A stretch of DNA of 64,000 nucleotides from positions 310,001 to 374,000 of the forward strand of contig JADWQD010000017.1 of assembly GCA_016110215.1 (NCBI GenBank), given 5' to 3'. Made by a program: the position numbers and the translations under genes. The notes beneath the pieces were generated by a model that saw only the letters and a program-made list of their open reading frames with translations, was not told the DNA's origin and made no database searches. The first letter of the stretch is position 1; the number at the start of each line of letters is the position of its first letter. Below, piece after piece: positions 10,774 through 22,560 of this stretch. This DNA comes from Capronia americana. Lineage: Eukaryota; Ascomycota; Eurotiomycetes; Chaetothyriales; Herpotrichiellaceae.

Positions 10774-11881
10774 TGTGGGTTGAGGTAAGAAGGGACTGGT
10801 GGTGATGGGTGATGGTGCAATTCAATAATGTTTGCAGACTTCAGATAAGTTTTTTGGTTGGAAAAGAGATGACTATCTGCACAAACACCTGGGTATATAT
10901 GCGTCGCTGATGGGACCCCCTCCATGTCCAACTGACCTTACCGCTTCGATTTCGTCACTGCTCTGTCGTCATGATACTCGTGCTGAGTGCTCCAAATGCC
11001 AATGAGGCGGGCCGCTTGACACAAGTCCTGAGGTCATCAAGATTCAAACCACAACCGTGCTGATGCTGGGAAGGGGGTGACGAAGAGCGGGGCCGGGGCA
11101 CTCGGATGCGTCGACCTGAGGTTTGAAGCAAGCTGATGGAGCATGTCGACGAGGGCCTGGCTTGGACTCGAACCCGATCGTCTACTTCAGGTACCATCTC
11201 CCAAAGCATGCTGCGGCAGGAGAAAAAGGGGATAGCAGGGTGCAAGGCTGAGTATGGGGACCAATCATACGTCACTGGCAAACTCAGCGAGGAGTCAAAG
11301 ACGTCAAGACCGTCCACTTGACTCGAAATGACAGTCGGTTTGATTCGCTTCGGGAGCCTCCCTTGTTGGGGCATGCATCCGGGTCCCGGATATGCAAGCA
11401 CTTAACGGAAACAGGATATCAAGATCCTGGACCACCCATGGTGGATGTGAGGGACCAGTTCGGAGGTGTAATCCGTACCATTATTTGACCTAAAGATTTT
11501 GTCATGAGAGGGTGTTAGGGCTCCCTCGACAAGAGAATACTATGCATGATGCCCGGGAAATAGCGCTTTTGCTTTCTGTATGAAAGTTGGGCATACGAAT
11601 AAAGCTGGAAGCGTCGCCAGCGGTTTAAACTAGGAGAGATGTCCTCGGATGAGTGCTTTGAGTTTCAGACAATGCCAAGTGAAGCTAGTGTATCGGAGAA
11701 GAAGATAATCCGATCGCCGGTGACAATAGCGTACCCGGCGACCCATTCCCTGGCTCTCCAGGCTCTCCTGACTCTCGAGCCTCTCCTGCCTTTCTCACTG
11801 TTGATCAGACAGATATCGGTCTCTCAGCTCTGCGAAACCGGGATCGGTCCACGCTTAGCATTCCCCTCCAGGCGCAATACA
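10774..11881. other. Intergenic, no gene seen
   Basis: About 1.1 kb between the small protein's promoter and the 3' end of the HET-domain gene. No supportable gene. A GGACTCGAACC string near 11160 looks like a tRNA T-loop but is not backed by pairing stems. Confidence 0.5.
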
Positions 11882-14009
11882 TCATACAAGCTCAACCTTT
11901 CGCTCGCCCAAAGTCTCCAAGATTCTGATATACTCACCAGCATCCATCTTCAGTCCATTCCTCCTGACGTCTCCTCCAGGCCTGTTTATAACAACTCTAC
12001 CCTCTCCACTATCGTACTTGATACGAAACTCGTCAATCAACTCCCCGGCGATCGGTTGCATCATACCGTGGACGTAGCACTGTCCCAAGTAGACGTAGCA
12101 TTCGCCAACTGGACGAAGCACGACGGGCATGTCCAATCCCTTCACGATGGCTATACTGTCTGTGGGCTTGGTGATATCGGGAACCAAACAAAAGTACCCC
12201 GTTCCAGAGACGCAGAATTGCTTGTACTGGAAGATGTCCATACTGTCGATCGCCTCGTGGTATCTAGGCATGGCTCCATCCTTGAGGTTGGCCCCAGAGG
12301 AAAGCCAGGATCGCCAGTCCTCTGCACCCCGTGAGACGTATGCAGACGACGCAAGGCTATCCTTGTCGTCCGTGTTGGCTATCAGTGTTGTGTTATATGC
12401 ATCGAGCATTGCCTCCGAGGTAATATACAACGAATGTGGTAGCGTTCTGATGAAGGTTTGCGATTTCTGATCTAGAGCTAGGACATCGGCATACACGGTT
12501 GCAATTTCATCGAAAATTCTCCAATGCTCAAGGACACCGCTGAGGTAGGCAATGGAATCTTGCATCATGACAGTGACCTGCAAGAGATATTGAAGTGACT
12601 GCCTGGGCTGCGCTGCGGCTTGTAGGGCCTTCATGAGATGATTTCGCTTTTTCTTTGGTACCACCTCCGCCTTGGGCCGAAAGGTTGTGCCTCCGGAGTA
12701 CCACATTGAGTGCTCCAGATACTGCGTTCGAGGTAGCGACCTCCAGTCAATCACCCAGGATGGCAAACCTGAGTTTACACCCTGCCCGCACAGACCTGAC
12801 CATCCCAATAGTTGAGCTTTACCTCTTTCCGCCATTCGCACTGCGAAATTCGTGTAGACCGCTACCCAAGGGGTGGTGTAGTCGGGTTGAGGAGCCCAAT
12901 CGTCCAACACCAAGTCCGTGGCGATGTTCCGTACCGCAAAAATCTTGTCTCGAGGGTCATAACAACTTAATCTCGATGCCTCATGCATGGCATCGATCAA
13001 TGAAAAGACTCGAAGATCATTCTCATTGTTGGCAATCATCATTTGCCGGAGGCGGTATTGCTGGACGCTGCGGATAAATATTAGGTTAGGTTCTAGTTTG
13101 GCGTATCTTTGCCCTGGATAGTCTGATAGGAACCAGTCTGGCCATGACATGGTATATCTGGGTAGGAAGAGCCACGCCAGTGCAAAGATCTGATTCCATG
13201 GCATTTCTTCTCCGCCACAGGCCACGACTGGATCTGAGCTTAAGGATCCTTCTTGTTGACACCATACACGGGTAAAGTATGGTCTGAGGAGGAACTCGCC
13301 ACAAGAGTTGATCAGTGACTCTTTCTGTGGATGGTTGTCCAAGACGTCGAGTATGTGAGATTTGCTTTGCAGTGCCCTCGCACCGGCCATGGTCCCTCCA
13401 TACATTGCAGTGGGTCTGTACTCCTCGAGATACTTCGAAAAGTCAAGGGTCCTGGCGTACTGGATTGCCGCTTTGGCATCAGTGTCCATTGGGCCCATCC
13501 ACACCATCGTTCGCTTGGCATTCTCGTAAACTTTGTACATCTAAGGCGACAGGTTAGCACGTAGACACATACCTTGTGATGACCCATGGCCGTCCTCCAA
13601 CTAGATGTGCCTGCATTGAGAAGACACTCAGACCATGAGATGCTGAAGAACTCAGGCCATCGCGGACTCGACTTACCAAACTCACTTCTCGCGCTTTCTC
13701 GATGGCGTCGTCCTGGTTGATGCAACACACATCTATCCACAAGTAGACGACATGAATCTTCGATCGAAATCTCCTCAACACCTCGTCTGCATTCTTGTAG
13801 ATGCCGAGTTTGGTACCTGAAATCAGGATATGATGGTGCGAGCGGTCGTCATTGCCACAAACGTATGAGGTAGCCGTGTATTCAGGTTGGGCATCTTTGA
13901 GATTGTGAACTAGGAACTTCGCAACCAAATCGTCGTGCTGATTGCCCGGGGCGAGTTCCAAGAGCCTGATGAACTCGCCGGTGTGCGGGAGTGGTACGTA
14001 GACAGACAT
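11882..14009 (-). CDS. HET-domain (heterokaryon incompatibility) protein 1
   Basis: This is a 663-residue HET-domain protein, from the large fungal family whose N-terminal domain (TIR-like in fold) can trigger cell death during non-self recognition. Exon 1 is 14009-13677, the intron is 13676-13541 (136 nt, GTAAGT donor, GCTAAC branch, TTAG acceptor), and exon 2 is 13540-11882. The three HET blocks are visible: YTATSYVCGND (about residue 46), VVYLWIDVCCINQDDAIEKA (about 87-106) running across the splice into YENAKRTMVWMG, and VWCQQEGSLS...VACGGEEMPWNQI. A conserved SCYDPRDKIFAVRN segment follows. The C-terminal 350 residues have no recognised domain. It lies 616 bases from the divergent deubiquitinase gene. 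Its partner or trigger cannot be inferred. Confidence 0.9.
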
Positions 14010-14625
14010 GTCTGCCGTTCAGACCGAAATCACAGGCTTGGGATCTCCAGACAGAGGTTGGAGGCGTTGGTCACGAGGTAAGAGAACCAATATACACTCA
14101 AACCTGCCACAGACGGTACAGTAGCCTCTTGAACAGAGAAGATACTGTACTCAACCCATCTCAGCGGGTTGATGAATTGCCTGGATTAGCGTGCCATTAC
14201 GAGCCAGACTTGCACGATACTATGATGATAAGGCCACCAGGTCACGATGGAAACATGCTGCCTTAGCCGAGTGAGGAGGACTCAGGTGTTAAGTGACTTC
14301 GAGAGCGGTTGCCGTTACCGTATCAAGTGCGGTGTGGTGCGGTCCCGACTGACCGGGCGAGATCGTGCCGACGCCCCGAAAGAAGCTTTCGCTGTCCCCC
14401 TCGGCCTCGTTTTCCTTCAGGAACTGTCTTGGTGGTTAGGCAGTATCATTAATTTACCCCGGATTTGCCCTCTTCCGTTCGACCCCCAGTGTCGCCTCTT
14501 CTACTACGGGTGTTTTGACGACGAGTACAGCCGGTAGCAGCATCCTCCCTTGACTCAATGTCGTGACCGCTCAACTTGTCGCACGTCCGCCATGGGTTTG
14601 ACCCCGATATCGCACTACAACCCGA
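14010..14625. promoter_or_regulatory. Divergent promoter between HET gene and Ubp16-like gene
   Basis: Shared 616-base upstream region of two divergently transcribed genes. No specific regulatory site is claimed. Confidence 0.5.
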
Positions 14626-16359
14626 ATGCCTGACAAGCCCACGACCGTGGTCGCCTATGCGGCTGGTGCATCGCTCGCCGCCATCGCCGCCTTCTACGTG
14701 TTTGGGCCGACGTTTTTCATAGATGGCGAGAACTCCTACAACACCAACGATGGCCGGAAACGCACCATCATTGGCCTCTCGAACCCGGCCAACGACTGCT
14801 TCATTAACTCTGTCCTCCAGGCCTTGGCTGGCTTGGGTGACCTCAGACTCTATTTGATTAAAGAGTTGCATAGGAAACAGCTCGATGGGCCTGAAATATA
14901 CGATTCCGTTCCTCCGGTGCTGCGCAAGGGCGAAAGAGCTGACAAGATCGTGGGCTTGCAAAAGGGCCCCGTAACAAAGGCGCTGAAGGATATGCTGGAT
15001 GCGCTGAACGAGAGACCCATATACAAGAAGACCATCAGCGCGCGGCCTATTATAGAGGCACTGGAAAGAGCTTTCAATACCCGCATTAGCCGGAATCAGC
15101 AAGACGCGCAGGAGTTTCTACAAATTGTCCTCGAACGGCTTTGCGACGAATATCACGCTGCGCAACGAGCACGCCTCAGATCGGAGAATCCCGATCACAA
15201 CAGTGACACAGCCGCAGCCGACTCAAAGCCCTCAGGCGCAACTCGGGTATTGACCGAGGTCACGGTGGGGACGAGCGACGGGTTTCCCTTCGAGGGACGG
15301 ATCGAGTCTCAAATTCAGTGCCAGCGGTGCGGTTTCAGAACGAAGCCCACTGCCACGACATTTGTATCTCTGACTTTGAACGTTCCGCAGAAAAGTTCAA
15401 CTTCTCTAGACAATTGTTTTGATATTCTACTGAAAAGCGAAGAGATTGACGATTTCAAATGCGACAAATGCCGGCTCCAGCATGCATTAGACTGGAAGAA
15501 AAAAAAACTAGCATCTGCAAAGACGGACGAGGACCGGACGGAACTGGAAAACGAGGTGTCCTTGATTGAACAGGCAATCCAAAATGACCCCGAAAAGGCG
15601 CCGGAGGGAGTAATACTACCTGACTCAAGCCTAGCACCGAAGAGCAAGATCAAAAAGTCGACGCGCATCACCGTGTTTCCTAAAGTGATTGCCATCCATC
15701 TCTCACGCTCAGTTTTCGATCCAGGGAACTACTCGACCAAGAATATGGCAAAGGTGTCGTACACCCAACGACTTCGCCTTGGAGGATTGCTGAACGAGCA
15801 TTGGTATAAACTGCTTGGAGTGGTATGTCATAAAGGCAGCCATCACAGCGGACATTACGAGTCGTTCCGGAGGAACCATGTGTATGCTCCATATGCAACT
15901 CCGGACCCATTCAGTGCATACGCAGCGGCAAGCCGCTATCCCAGCTCTGTCCCTTCAGTGACGCCTAGTCCGACCATACAGGCCACTCAGAATGGTGGGC
16001 CCGATGAGTCCAGCCCGCCTGCTGATGGACAATCAAGGACCTCACTCTCGTCGGCCTCATTGTCGACCGGAAATAGCAGGCCGACCTCTAACGGTGTGGA
16101 CGCCACAGGGGCGCCTACGGAAGACGGCCCCGCTATGTCACTGGTACAGAGAACTGACACGCAGCTATCAAAGCAAATAAGGACCACGGATCCGGTGCCG
16201 GGCAAATTCAGGCGGCGGAAAAAGTCCAACGACAGGTGGTGGCGCATCTCAGACGACAAAATCAAGGAGGCGAGGCTGTCGGATGTGCTCTCCATGCAGC
16301 GGGAGGTTTATCTGCTGTTCTATGAGCTCGAGCGCCCTGGCGATGACGCCGGCGCTTGA
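14626..16359 (+). CDS. UBP16: Ubiquitin carboxyl-terminal hydrolase, Ubp16-like
   Basis: This is a 577-residue USP-family deubiquitinase that resembles yeast Ubp16, a mitochondrial outer-membrane enzyme. Residues 8-32 form a hydrophobic N-terminal anchor (AYAAGASLAAIAAFYVFGP). The Cys box is GLSNPANDCFINSVLQAL with catalytic Cys58, and the His box is HHSGHYESFRR with catalytic His410. A QQDAQEFLQIVLE motif and a zinc-ribbon of two Cys-X2-Cys pairs (CQRC and CDKC) lie between them. A disordered Ser/Pro-rich insert (about 420-530) precedes the last catalytic strand WWRISDDKI...EVYLLFYE. There is no intron. It is expected to remove ubiquitin from proteins at the mitochondrial surface; the location rests on the anchor and homology. 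Confidence 0.9.
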   Translation: MPDKPTTVVAYAAGASLAAIAAFYVFGPTFFIDGENSYNTNDGRKRTIIGLSNPANDCFINSVLQALAGLGDLRLYLIKELHRKQLDGPEIYDSVPPVLRKGERADKIVGLQKGPVTKALKDMLDALNERPIYKKTISARPIIEALERAFNTRISRNQQDAQEFLQIVLERLCDEYHAAQRARLRSENPDHNSDTAAADSKPSGATRVLTEVTVGTSDGFPFEGRIESQIQCQRCGFRTKPTATTFVSLTLNVPQKSSTSLDNCFDILLKSEEIDDFKCDKCRLQHALDWKKKKLASAKTDEDRTELENEVSLIEQAIQNDPEKAPEGVILPDSSLAPKSKIKKSTRITVFPKVIAIHLSRSVFDPGNYSTKNMAKVSYTQRLRLGGLLNEHWYKLLGVVCHKGSHHSGHYESFRRNHVYAPYATPDPFSAYAAASRYPSSVPSVTPSPTIQATQNGGPDESSPPADGQSRTSLSSASLSTGNSRPTSNGVDATGAPTEDGPAMSLVQRTDTQLSKQIRTTDPVPGKFRRRKKSNDRWWRISDDKIKEARLSDVLSMQREVYLLFYELERPGDDAGA

Positions 16360-16984
16360 TGTGTATGCATTCGGATTGATGACCTGTACGCCATCGCCTC
16401 AGGGTTTGTAGAGGGCAGTACATACGGCAGATCCTACATTGCTGTCGATTTTGGGTAGATTCAGGACAGCATCATACTGTAGATACAAAACCGAGGCCTG
16501 AACTCGGCTTGACTCCACGACACCTGTCCTATATTTGCCGTTCCATGGAACCTTCCACACACTCGGAGTCACCCCTTTTTCTCTGGGGCAGAGTGGGCAT
16601 ATCTCCCGGAAATTCCCGCGGGGAAACACAGTGAACCGTAAGTGAGGCCTCAATGGGAGAGCAATCGCAAGGGAAGAACCGGAGGCTTTGTATGTGGAGA
16701 TTGGTGGGAAAAATGACATCGAACGCTCGGCCGGTGATTTCATTTGCTTTTTGCTACCCCTCATCCATCCATCCAACAGCTCCGTACCAGCGATTAAGTG
16801 CTTTTTTCTCAACCATCTGAGATTCTTTTCTTTTCAAAACTCTTCTGACCTGCGGCATACTCGTACACCGTCGAGTTATCTGTTTTCACCCTTATCCATA
16901 GCTTGAACCGTTCAGAGACAGCCTCATATCGTCTCACAATACCCTTCAGCCCGGTTCCGATAGCCCCACTAAACAATCGTTAAC
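16360..16984 (+). promoter_or_regulatory. Aldolase upstream region with pyrimidine-rich tract
   Basis: The 625 bases between the deubiquitinase stop and the aldolase start. A pyrimidine-rich stretch (about 16801-16850), typical of strongly expressed fungal genes, lies about 140-180 bases before the start codon. The likely leader runs from there to 16984. No other element is claimed. Confidence 0.5.
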
Positions 16985-18226
16985 ATGGGTGTCAAGGATA
17001 TCTTGTCGCGTAAGGAGGGCGTCATCGTTGGTGACGACGTGCTCAACCTCTTCAAGTACGCTCAAGAGCACAACTTTGCTATTCCTGCCATTGTAAGTCC
17101 GGTGATTCCTGCTCAATCACAGGCGATCTGACCCGAGATTGCGCAGAATGTGACCTCATCTTCGACTGTCGTCGCAGCCCTGGAAGCTGCTCGCGATGCC
17201 AATGCCCCAATCATTCTCCAGGCCTCTCAGGGAGGTGCTGCTTATTTTGCTGGCAAGGTGCGTCTGTCAAGATTCGGTGCAAACGTGACCACAGACTGAG
17301 CCAGATTGTAGGGCGTCAAGAATGACAAGCAACAAGCGTCCATCGCCGGTGCGGTTGCCGCAGCTCATTATATCCGTGTCGTTGCCCCCGCTTATGGGAT
17401 CCCCGTCGTTCTGCACACCGACCACTGCGCGAAGAAGCTCCTCCCCTGGCTCGATGGCATGATGGATGCAGATGAGGCCTACTTCAAAGAGCATGGAGAG
17501 CCTCTGTTTTCCTCACACATGATTGATTTGTCTGAGGAGTCTGTCGACTGGAACATTGAGACAACCGCCAAATACTTGAAACGGGCCGCTCCCATGAAGC
17601 AATGGCTGGAAATGGTAAGCCAAATCGCGACTGAGAAAGGTGTGCGGGCACTTACATTTTCGCAGGAAATCGGGATCACGGGTGGTGAGGAAGACGGGGT
17701 CAACAACGAGGACGTCGACAACAACTCTCTGTACACCCAGCCCGAAGATATCCACCTGATCTACACCACCCTGAAAAAGATCTCTCCTTACTTCTCCATC
17801 GCGGCTGGTTTTGGCAACGTTCATGGTGTGTACAAGCCTGGCAACGTCCGTCTCCACCCCGAACTGCTCGACAAACATCAGAAGTACGTCAAGGAGAAGG
17901 AGTCGACTAAGAGCGACAAGCCTGTCTTCCTCGTCTTCCACGGTGGCTCCGGCTCGAGCAAGAAGGAATACACGGACGCCATCAGCTACGGTGTGGTCAA
18001 GGTCAATCTCGATACTGACCTGCAATATGCCTACCTGACCGGTATCCGTGACTATGTTCTCAACAAGAAGGATTACCTGATGACGCAAGTTGGCAACCCC
18101 GATGGCGAGGACAAGCCCAACAAGAAATACTTCGACCCGCGCGTGTGGGTACGTGAGGGCGAGAAGACAATGAGTGCTCGCGTGACCGAGGGATTGAAGG
18201 ACTTCAACACCGCTAATCAGCTGTAG
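16985..18226 (+). CDS. FBA1: Fructose-bisphosphate aldolase, class II
   Basis: This is class II zinc-dependent fructose-1,6-bisphosphate aldolase (360 aa, the usual length), which cleaves FBP to DHAP and glyceraldehyde-3-phosphate in cytosolic glycolysis and runs in reverse in gluconeogenesis. The four exons are 16985-17092, 17147-17257, 17312-17614 and 17666-18226. Introns are 54, 54 and 51 nt and all lie between codons. Key segments are MGVKDILSRKEGVIVGDDV at the start, the active-site and zinc motif VLHTDHCAKKLLPW, EIGITGGEEDGV after the third intron, GFGNVHGVY, and VFHGGSGSSKKEYTDAI with VKVNLDTDLQYAY for phosphate and metal binding. The third intron has no in-frame stop, so unspliced mRNA would encode a 17-residue insert next to EIGITGGEEDGV. 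Confidence 0.97.
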
Positions 18227-18777
18227 ACGCCCAGTATTGAGGATATGCCCCTGGAGCTCTTTTGTACGCCTTTTGGAGAGGTGAGCTGTGTCTTCTCGCG
18301 GGCCGCTGCTCCTGTTGAGAACAGAACTTCATAAGTCAAGAAGAGGCAATGATGTGTTTGGTCTTCACGCCTACATAACTACCACAACAATGAAAACAAT
18401 CAAATTGAACCCCATCACATCTTTCTTGCTCGCCTGTTTCCACGAAAATTCTAGCGTTCGACTAGGCAATAGCCGATGGGCGATGAAGCAAGCTCAGCCA
18501 CATCAGCTGTGGCGGTTTTCAGTGGTTCGTACGATTCGGAATTTGACAACAATACGTCACCGAGATTGCGGATGATGTTGAGAGCAGTTCAACAAACACG
18601 CCCATGAATCACTGTGCCACCCTCGTTCCCTTACAAGTTGACCCTTCGCTCGCTTAACATTCGAAGATCTCCCCTACTCGAATTCTCCTTTTTATTTTCA
18701 GTCGCAACGCCATTCATTCATACACGTCTACCTCAGATCTACCTGCGGTACTCCTCCGCCCACCAAGCCTAAATATC
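18227..18777. other. Intergenic; Kes1-like promoter on the right
   Basis: Aldolase 3' region followed by the promoter and leader of the oxysterol-binding protein gene. No gene or distinct element seen. Confidence 0.5.
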
Positions 18778-20148
18778 ATGCCTGAAGTCGAAGGTGGAGC
18801 GGTGCCCAGCACGAGCAAAGGATCATGGTCTTCGTTCTTGAAAGTGAGTCGGCAGATGAAAAATGTGTAGTAGAAACTGACAGAACGCGCGCAGTCGATT
18901 GCCTCATTTAATGGCGACCTGGCTTCGTTGACTGCCCCCGCCTTTATCCTCTCTACACAGTCACTCGTGGAATTCTCCGCGTACTGGGCTGAAAACCAGT
19001 CGCTATTCATAGCACCAGCCCTAGAGAAGCATCCTGCGAGGCGCGCACTGCTGGTGCTCAAGTGGCTGCTAAACACCCTCAAGCAACAATATTGCTCGCG
19101 ATCCGAAAAGCTCGGGTCGGAGAAGAAACCGCTGAATCCGTTTCTCGGTGAGCTGTTTCTGGGCAAATGGGACGATGAATGCGGCGAGACAACCCTAGTA
19201 TCAGAGCAAGTCAGCCACCACCCTCCTGTAACAGCCTATTGCATCACCAACGAGAAGTATCGGATCCGACTGCAGGGCTACAACGGCCAGAAGGCCAGTT
19301 TTAGTAGGACTATCCACGTCAAGCAGATCGGACACGCCCTCTTGACCTTGCATCCTCCCGATAGCGACCAAGCCGAAACCTACCTCATCACCCTACCTGC
19401 CCTACATATCGAGAGCCTGATCTACGGCGCGCCTTTTGTCGAGCTAGGCAGATTTATCCATATCATCTCCAGCTCCGGCTATGTCGCCAAGATCGATTTC
19501 AGTGGCAAGGGTTGGCTCTCCGGCACGAAGAACAGCTTCACAGCATCTCTATGGAAGGAGGGCGAAGGGTCGGAGAAAAGCCCCCTGTACACTGCCGCCG
19601 GCAAATGGTCCGATTCATTTACGATAAAAGAAGGTGACGCGAAGCGAGGCAAGGAGATTCTTACCTTCAAGCCTTCGGACACCAAGCTCTCCAAGCTCAT
19701 CGTAGCGCCCGTCGAAGAACAAGATGTGTTGGAAAGCCGGAAAGCCTGGTCAAAGGTAGCACAGAGCATTGAGAAAGGCGATATGGATGCCGCCGCACAT
19801 TACAAGTCCAGAATTGAGAATGCTCAGCGAGCGTTGCGCAAGAAGGAGCAGGAAGAGAAGCGAGAGTGGGAGAGAGTATTCTTCTCGCAAGCAGACCCGA
19901 AGGACAAGCTCGAGCAGGTGTTCGATAGCCTGGTCAAGGTTGCTGGAAGTTTCGGCATCAATAGCTGGGAGGGCGTGGCTCCAGACAAGACAGCTGGCAT
20001 TTGGAGGTATGATGAACAAAAGGCTGCAAAGGCAAGAAAGCCTTTCCACCCCAAGGAAGGCTTGTTGGCTTTAGGCGAAAATCCAGATGGTACTTCAGCG
20101 CCAGTGAGCCGAGTCACAACAAACCAAGGCACAGGCCAACCGACCTGA
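18778..20148 (+). CDS. KES1: Oxysterol-binding protein, Kes1/Osh4-like
   Basis: This is a 439-residue short oxysterol-binding-related protein (ORD only, no PH or ankyrin part), like yeast Kes1/Osh4. Family members exchange sterol and PI4P between membranes and restrain Golgi trafficking. Exon 1 is 18778-18843 (22 codons), the intron is 18844-18894 (51 nt, GTGAGT donor, GCGCAG acceptor), and exon 2 is 18895-20148. The signature EQVSHHPPVTAY is present, preceded by KPLNPFLGELFLGKW, and the lid region is formed by the first 30 residues (SWSSFLK-SIASFNGDL). The C-terminal part has the basic helix and RYDEQKAAKARKPFHPKEG typical of the domain end. All parts fit the family length. Confidence 0.95.
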
Positions 20149-21042
20149 CGGCGGCTTTAATGGAGGGTGTGGCTGGTAGCCGGGGAGAAGAATGCAGGAA
20201 CGAGACAGCCAGAATTCGGCGCTCTTTGTATTAATAGCTTCTTATGAGCGGCGGGTTGACTTTACGCTGGTGATGAGCGACCAGTGCTGTTTTGCCGAAC
20301 TTAGCTCCGCATCACGGGCTCTCATGAAGTCTCGGCCGACTGGTTGTCAGCGTCAGCCAGGCAATGGAGTCGAAGGTTATAGTTTGTAGGCAACTGGAAA
20401 CCGCACGAAAAAAGGGCTCGAGGTCTGTGGGGATTGGTAAGCTCAGGCCTTCTCCAAGCCCAAAGGCTCCCCGGACAGTCGTCTCTTATCTCCATATCAA
20501 TCTTAGTCGGTGGCCCACTCTAGCTCGGCTTCGAGGTCTGCTGCATCCGAGCTGCCCAATAACTCTGCTTGCAGGACACACACCGAACACAGACGGCTTC
20601 CATTGCTGACCTAACGTGCTGCTGCAGGGACGAAGCTTCCCAACCTGGTGCCCTCAAGAACACCTATCAAGGCCGCTTGTGCGAGGGTTTAGGCCCCGAC
20701 CGCTACGTACCACTACCGTGATACGAGGGATTCCGCACTGCTGCAACCTTAGATATCGAGGAGGGGAAGCAATCCAGGTCTATGAGGAGAGCACGCGCCG
20801 TGGGAGATGTCATTGGGTTGACTCGCTCCCAAACTCGTCCGGGCAATCATGTAACGCGAAGTATAAGAAGCACGGGAAGCATCTCACCTGTCACATCCGT
20901 ACGAACACCGACTGCCGGAATTCAAGGAAAGACCTTCCCATCGCAACAACGACCATTTCAGACTTGCCGGAGACAACTTCTTCGACTCGATCCTTCACCA
21001 GACACAGGTTCGATAAAGAAGTCCACACGCGGGTCTAACACC
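20149..21042. other. Intergenic with a long in-frame open region before the GST gene
   Basis: The left half shows nothing. The right part (20782-21042) is open in frame with the downstream GST for 87 codons starting at an ATG and is described in the findings. It may be leader sequence or a translated extension. Confidence 0.5.
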
Positions 21043-21836
21043 ATGTCGTCCCCTCCGTACAACGCATTGACCCTTTACACGGCCGGCACGCCAAACGGGC
21101 TGAAACCAGCCATGGTTCTGGAAGAACTTGGTCTCAAGTACGATGTCAAAGCAATTAACATTGGGACCAATGAGCAGAAGCAGGACTGGTTTCTGGAGAT
21201 CAATCCCAACGGTCGCATCCCGGCACTCAAGGATGGCGACTTGCGAGTCTTTGAGAGCGGGGCAATTATGCTATACTTGACCGATTTGTATGACAAAGAG
21301 AAGAAGTTCACATACGAGTATGGTACTGCGCTTTACTACGAGATGATGAGCTGGTTGATGTTCCAGATGGGTGGCCTGGGTCCTATGCAAGGTCAGATAA
21401 AGCCAACACTCTCCCAGCTCATATCTTCCTGACACGAGGTATCACAGGACAAGCAAACCACTTCCGCGCCTTTGCCCCGGTATATTCAGCCTATGGTATC
21501 AAGCGCTACCTCGACGAAACCAAGCGCCTCTACGGCGTTCTAGAAATCCGCCTCTCCAAGGCGGATTGGCTAGCCGGTGACAAGTATACCATTGCAGACA
21601 TGGCCAATTACTCCTGGACCCGAGCGGGACCATTGTTCCTAGATATCGACATGGCCGAGTTTCCGGGCGTGGAAAAGTGGCTGAAACGGATCGAGGAGAG
21701 ACCAGCTGTACAGAAAGCAAGGAAGGTTCCGGAGTCGAATCGCACTGAAGAGGAGCTGGTCAAGATGATCCAAGGCGCCAAGGATAGGGTCGATTCTCTG
21801 AAGGGGACAGACAAGGACGAGCCTTCGAAGATATAG
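21043..21836 (+). CDS. Glutathione S-transferase, Ure2-like
   Basis: This is a 245-residue cytosolic-type glutathione transferase of the Ure2-like fungal class, which conjugates or reduces substrates with glutathione in detoxification and oxidative-stress defence. Exon 1 is 21043-21391, the intron is 21392-21447 (56 nt, unusual GTCAGA donor, TCACAG acceptor), and exon 2 is 21448-21836. The thioredoxin fold spans residues 6-90 and shows NGLKPAMVLEELGLKYDV, INPNGRIPAL and the glutathione-binding FESGAIMLYL. The splice restores the class motif GPMQGQANHFRAFAP. The helical domain contains ADWLAGDKYTIADMANYSW. The start at 21043 gives the family N-terminus MSSPPYNALTLYTAGTPNG, but an ATG 87 codons upstream is also in frame. 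Confidence 0.93.
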
Positions 21837-22560
21837 GGACAGGTGCTTCTTATTGTTGCTATACATTTTGCAAGGAAGAGACGATTGTTCCTTCCACGCA
21901 GAAGAAATGGAGATGATGATGATCGGCTTGTTGTTTTGCCGAAGCCGGCGTCCACTCTATCTTTGACTTCACTTCGACTTCGACTTCGACTTACAATTCT
22001 GTTGGAACACCAACTACGTATTCATCCGGCTGACAAGCTGGCATTTCCTCCGCCCTGCTCACAGTTGTGGGAGCTGGATAAGAGGGAATAACATTGAAAA
22101 TGTTACAAAATACTTTGGGAAATAAGGTTTGTAAGGAGTTGTTGCCTGATGCAGTATCGAATTGGCGGCTTCTGAGTCACAGCTCAAAGCCCTAGACGCA
22201 GTAACTATTCACATGTAGGTCGAAATGGTTGGTATGGATTCTTCTCTACTTTTGAACCGTGTCTATCGAGTCGTCCTTGTATAGCGCCTATGAGGACTTT
22301 TCTCGTCCTGTGCCCTTTCTCTTCGCGTCCAAACAATTATCTTTCTCGAACCAATCACTCTCTGCATCCGAACTCGAAGAATCATCACATAGAAGAACCG
22401 CCTCAGGCATTTCGAACCACGAAACTTGGTATAGCTCAAGATCGGGCCATCTATGATACTTTCCGATCAGAAGAGCAAGGAGCTCCGCCCGCGCGTCATC
22501 TTGAACAACGTCTAGCCTGAAAGCGTCAGTCGCCCACGCATCAACGGGCCTACCGCGACA
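21837..22560. other. Intergenic, small TTCGAC repeat, no gene seen
   Basis: About 720 bases with a short tandem repeat of ACTTCG (about 21967-21991). The right part is leader or promoter of the NADAR gene. No supportable gene. Confidence 0.5.

Noticed and set aside
11150..11220. tRNA-like T-loop string (GGACTCGAACC, minus-strand reading)
   Set aside because: The flanking bases do not pair as a T-stem and no acceptor, D or anticodon arm could be drawn.
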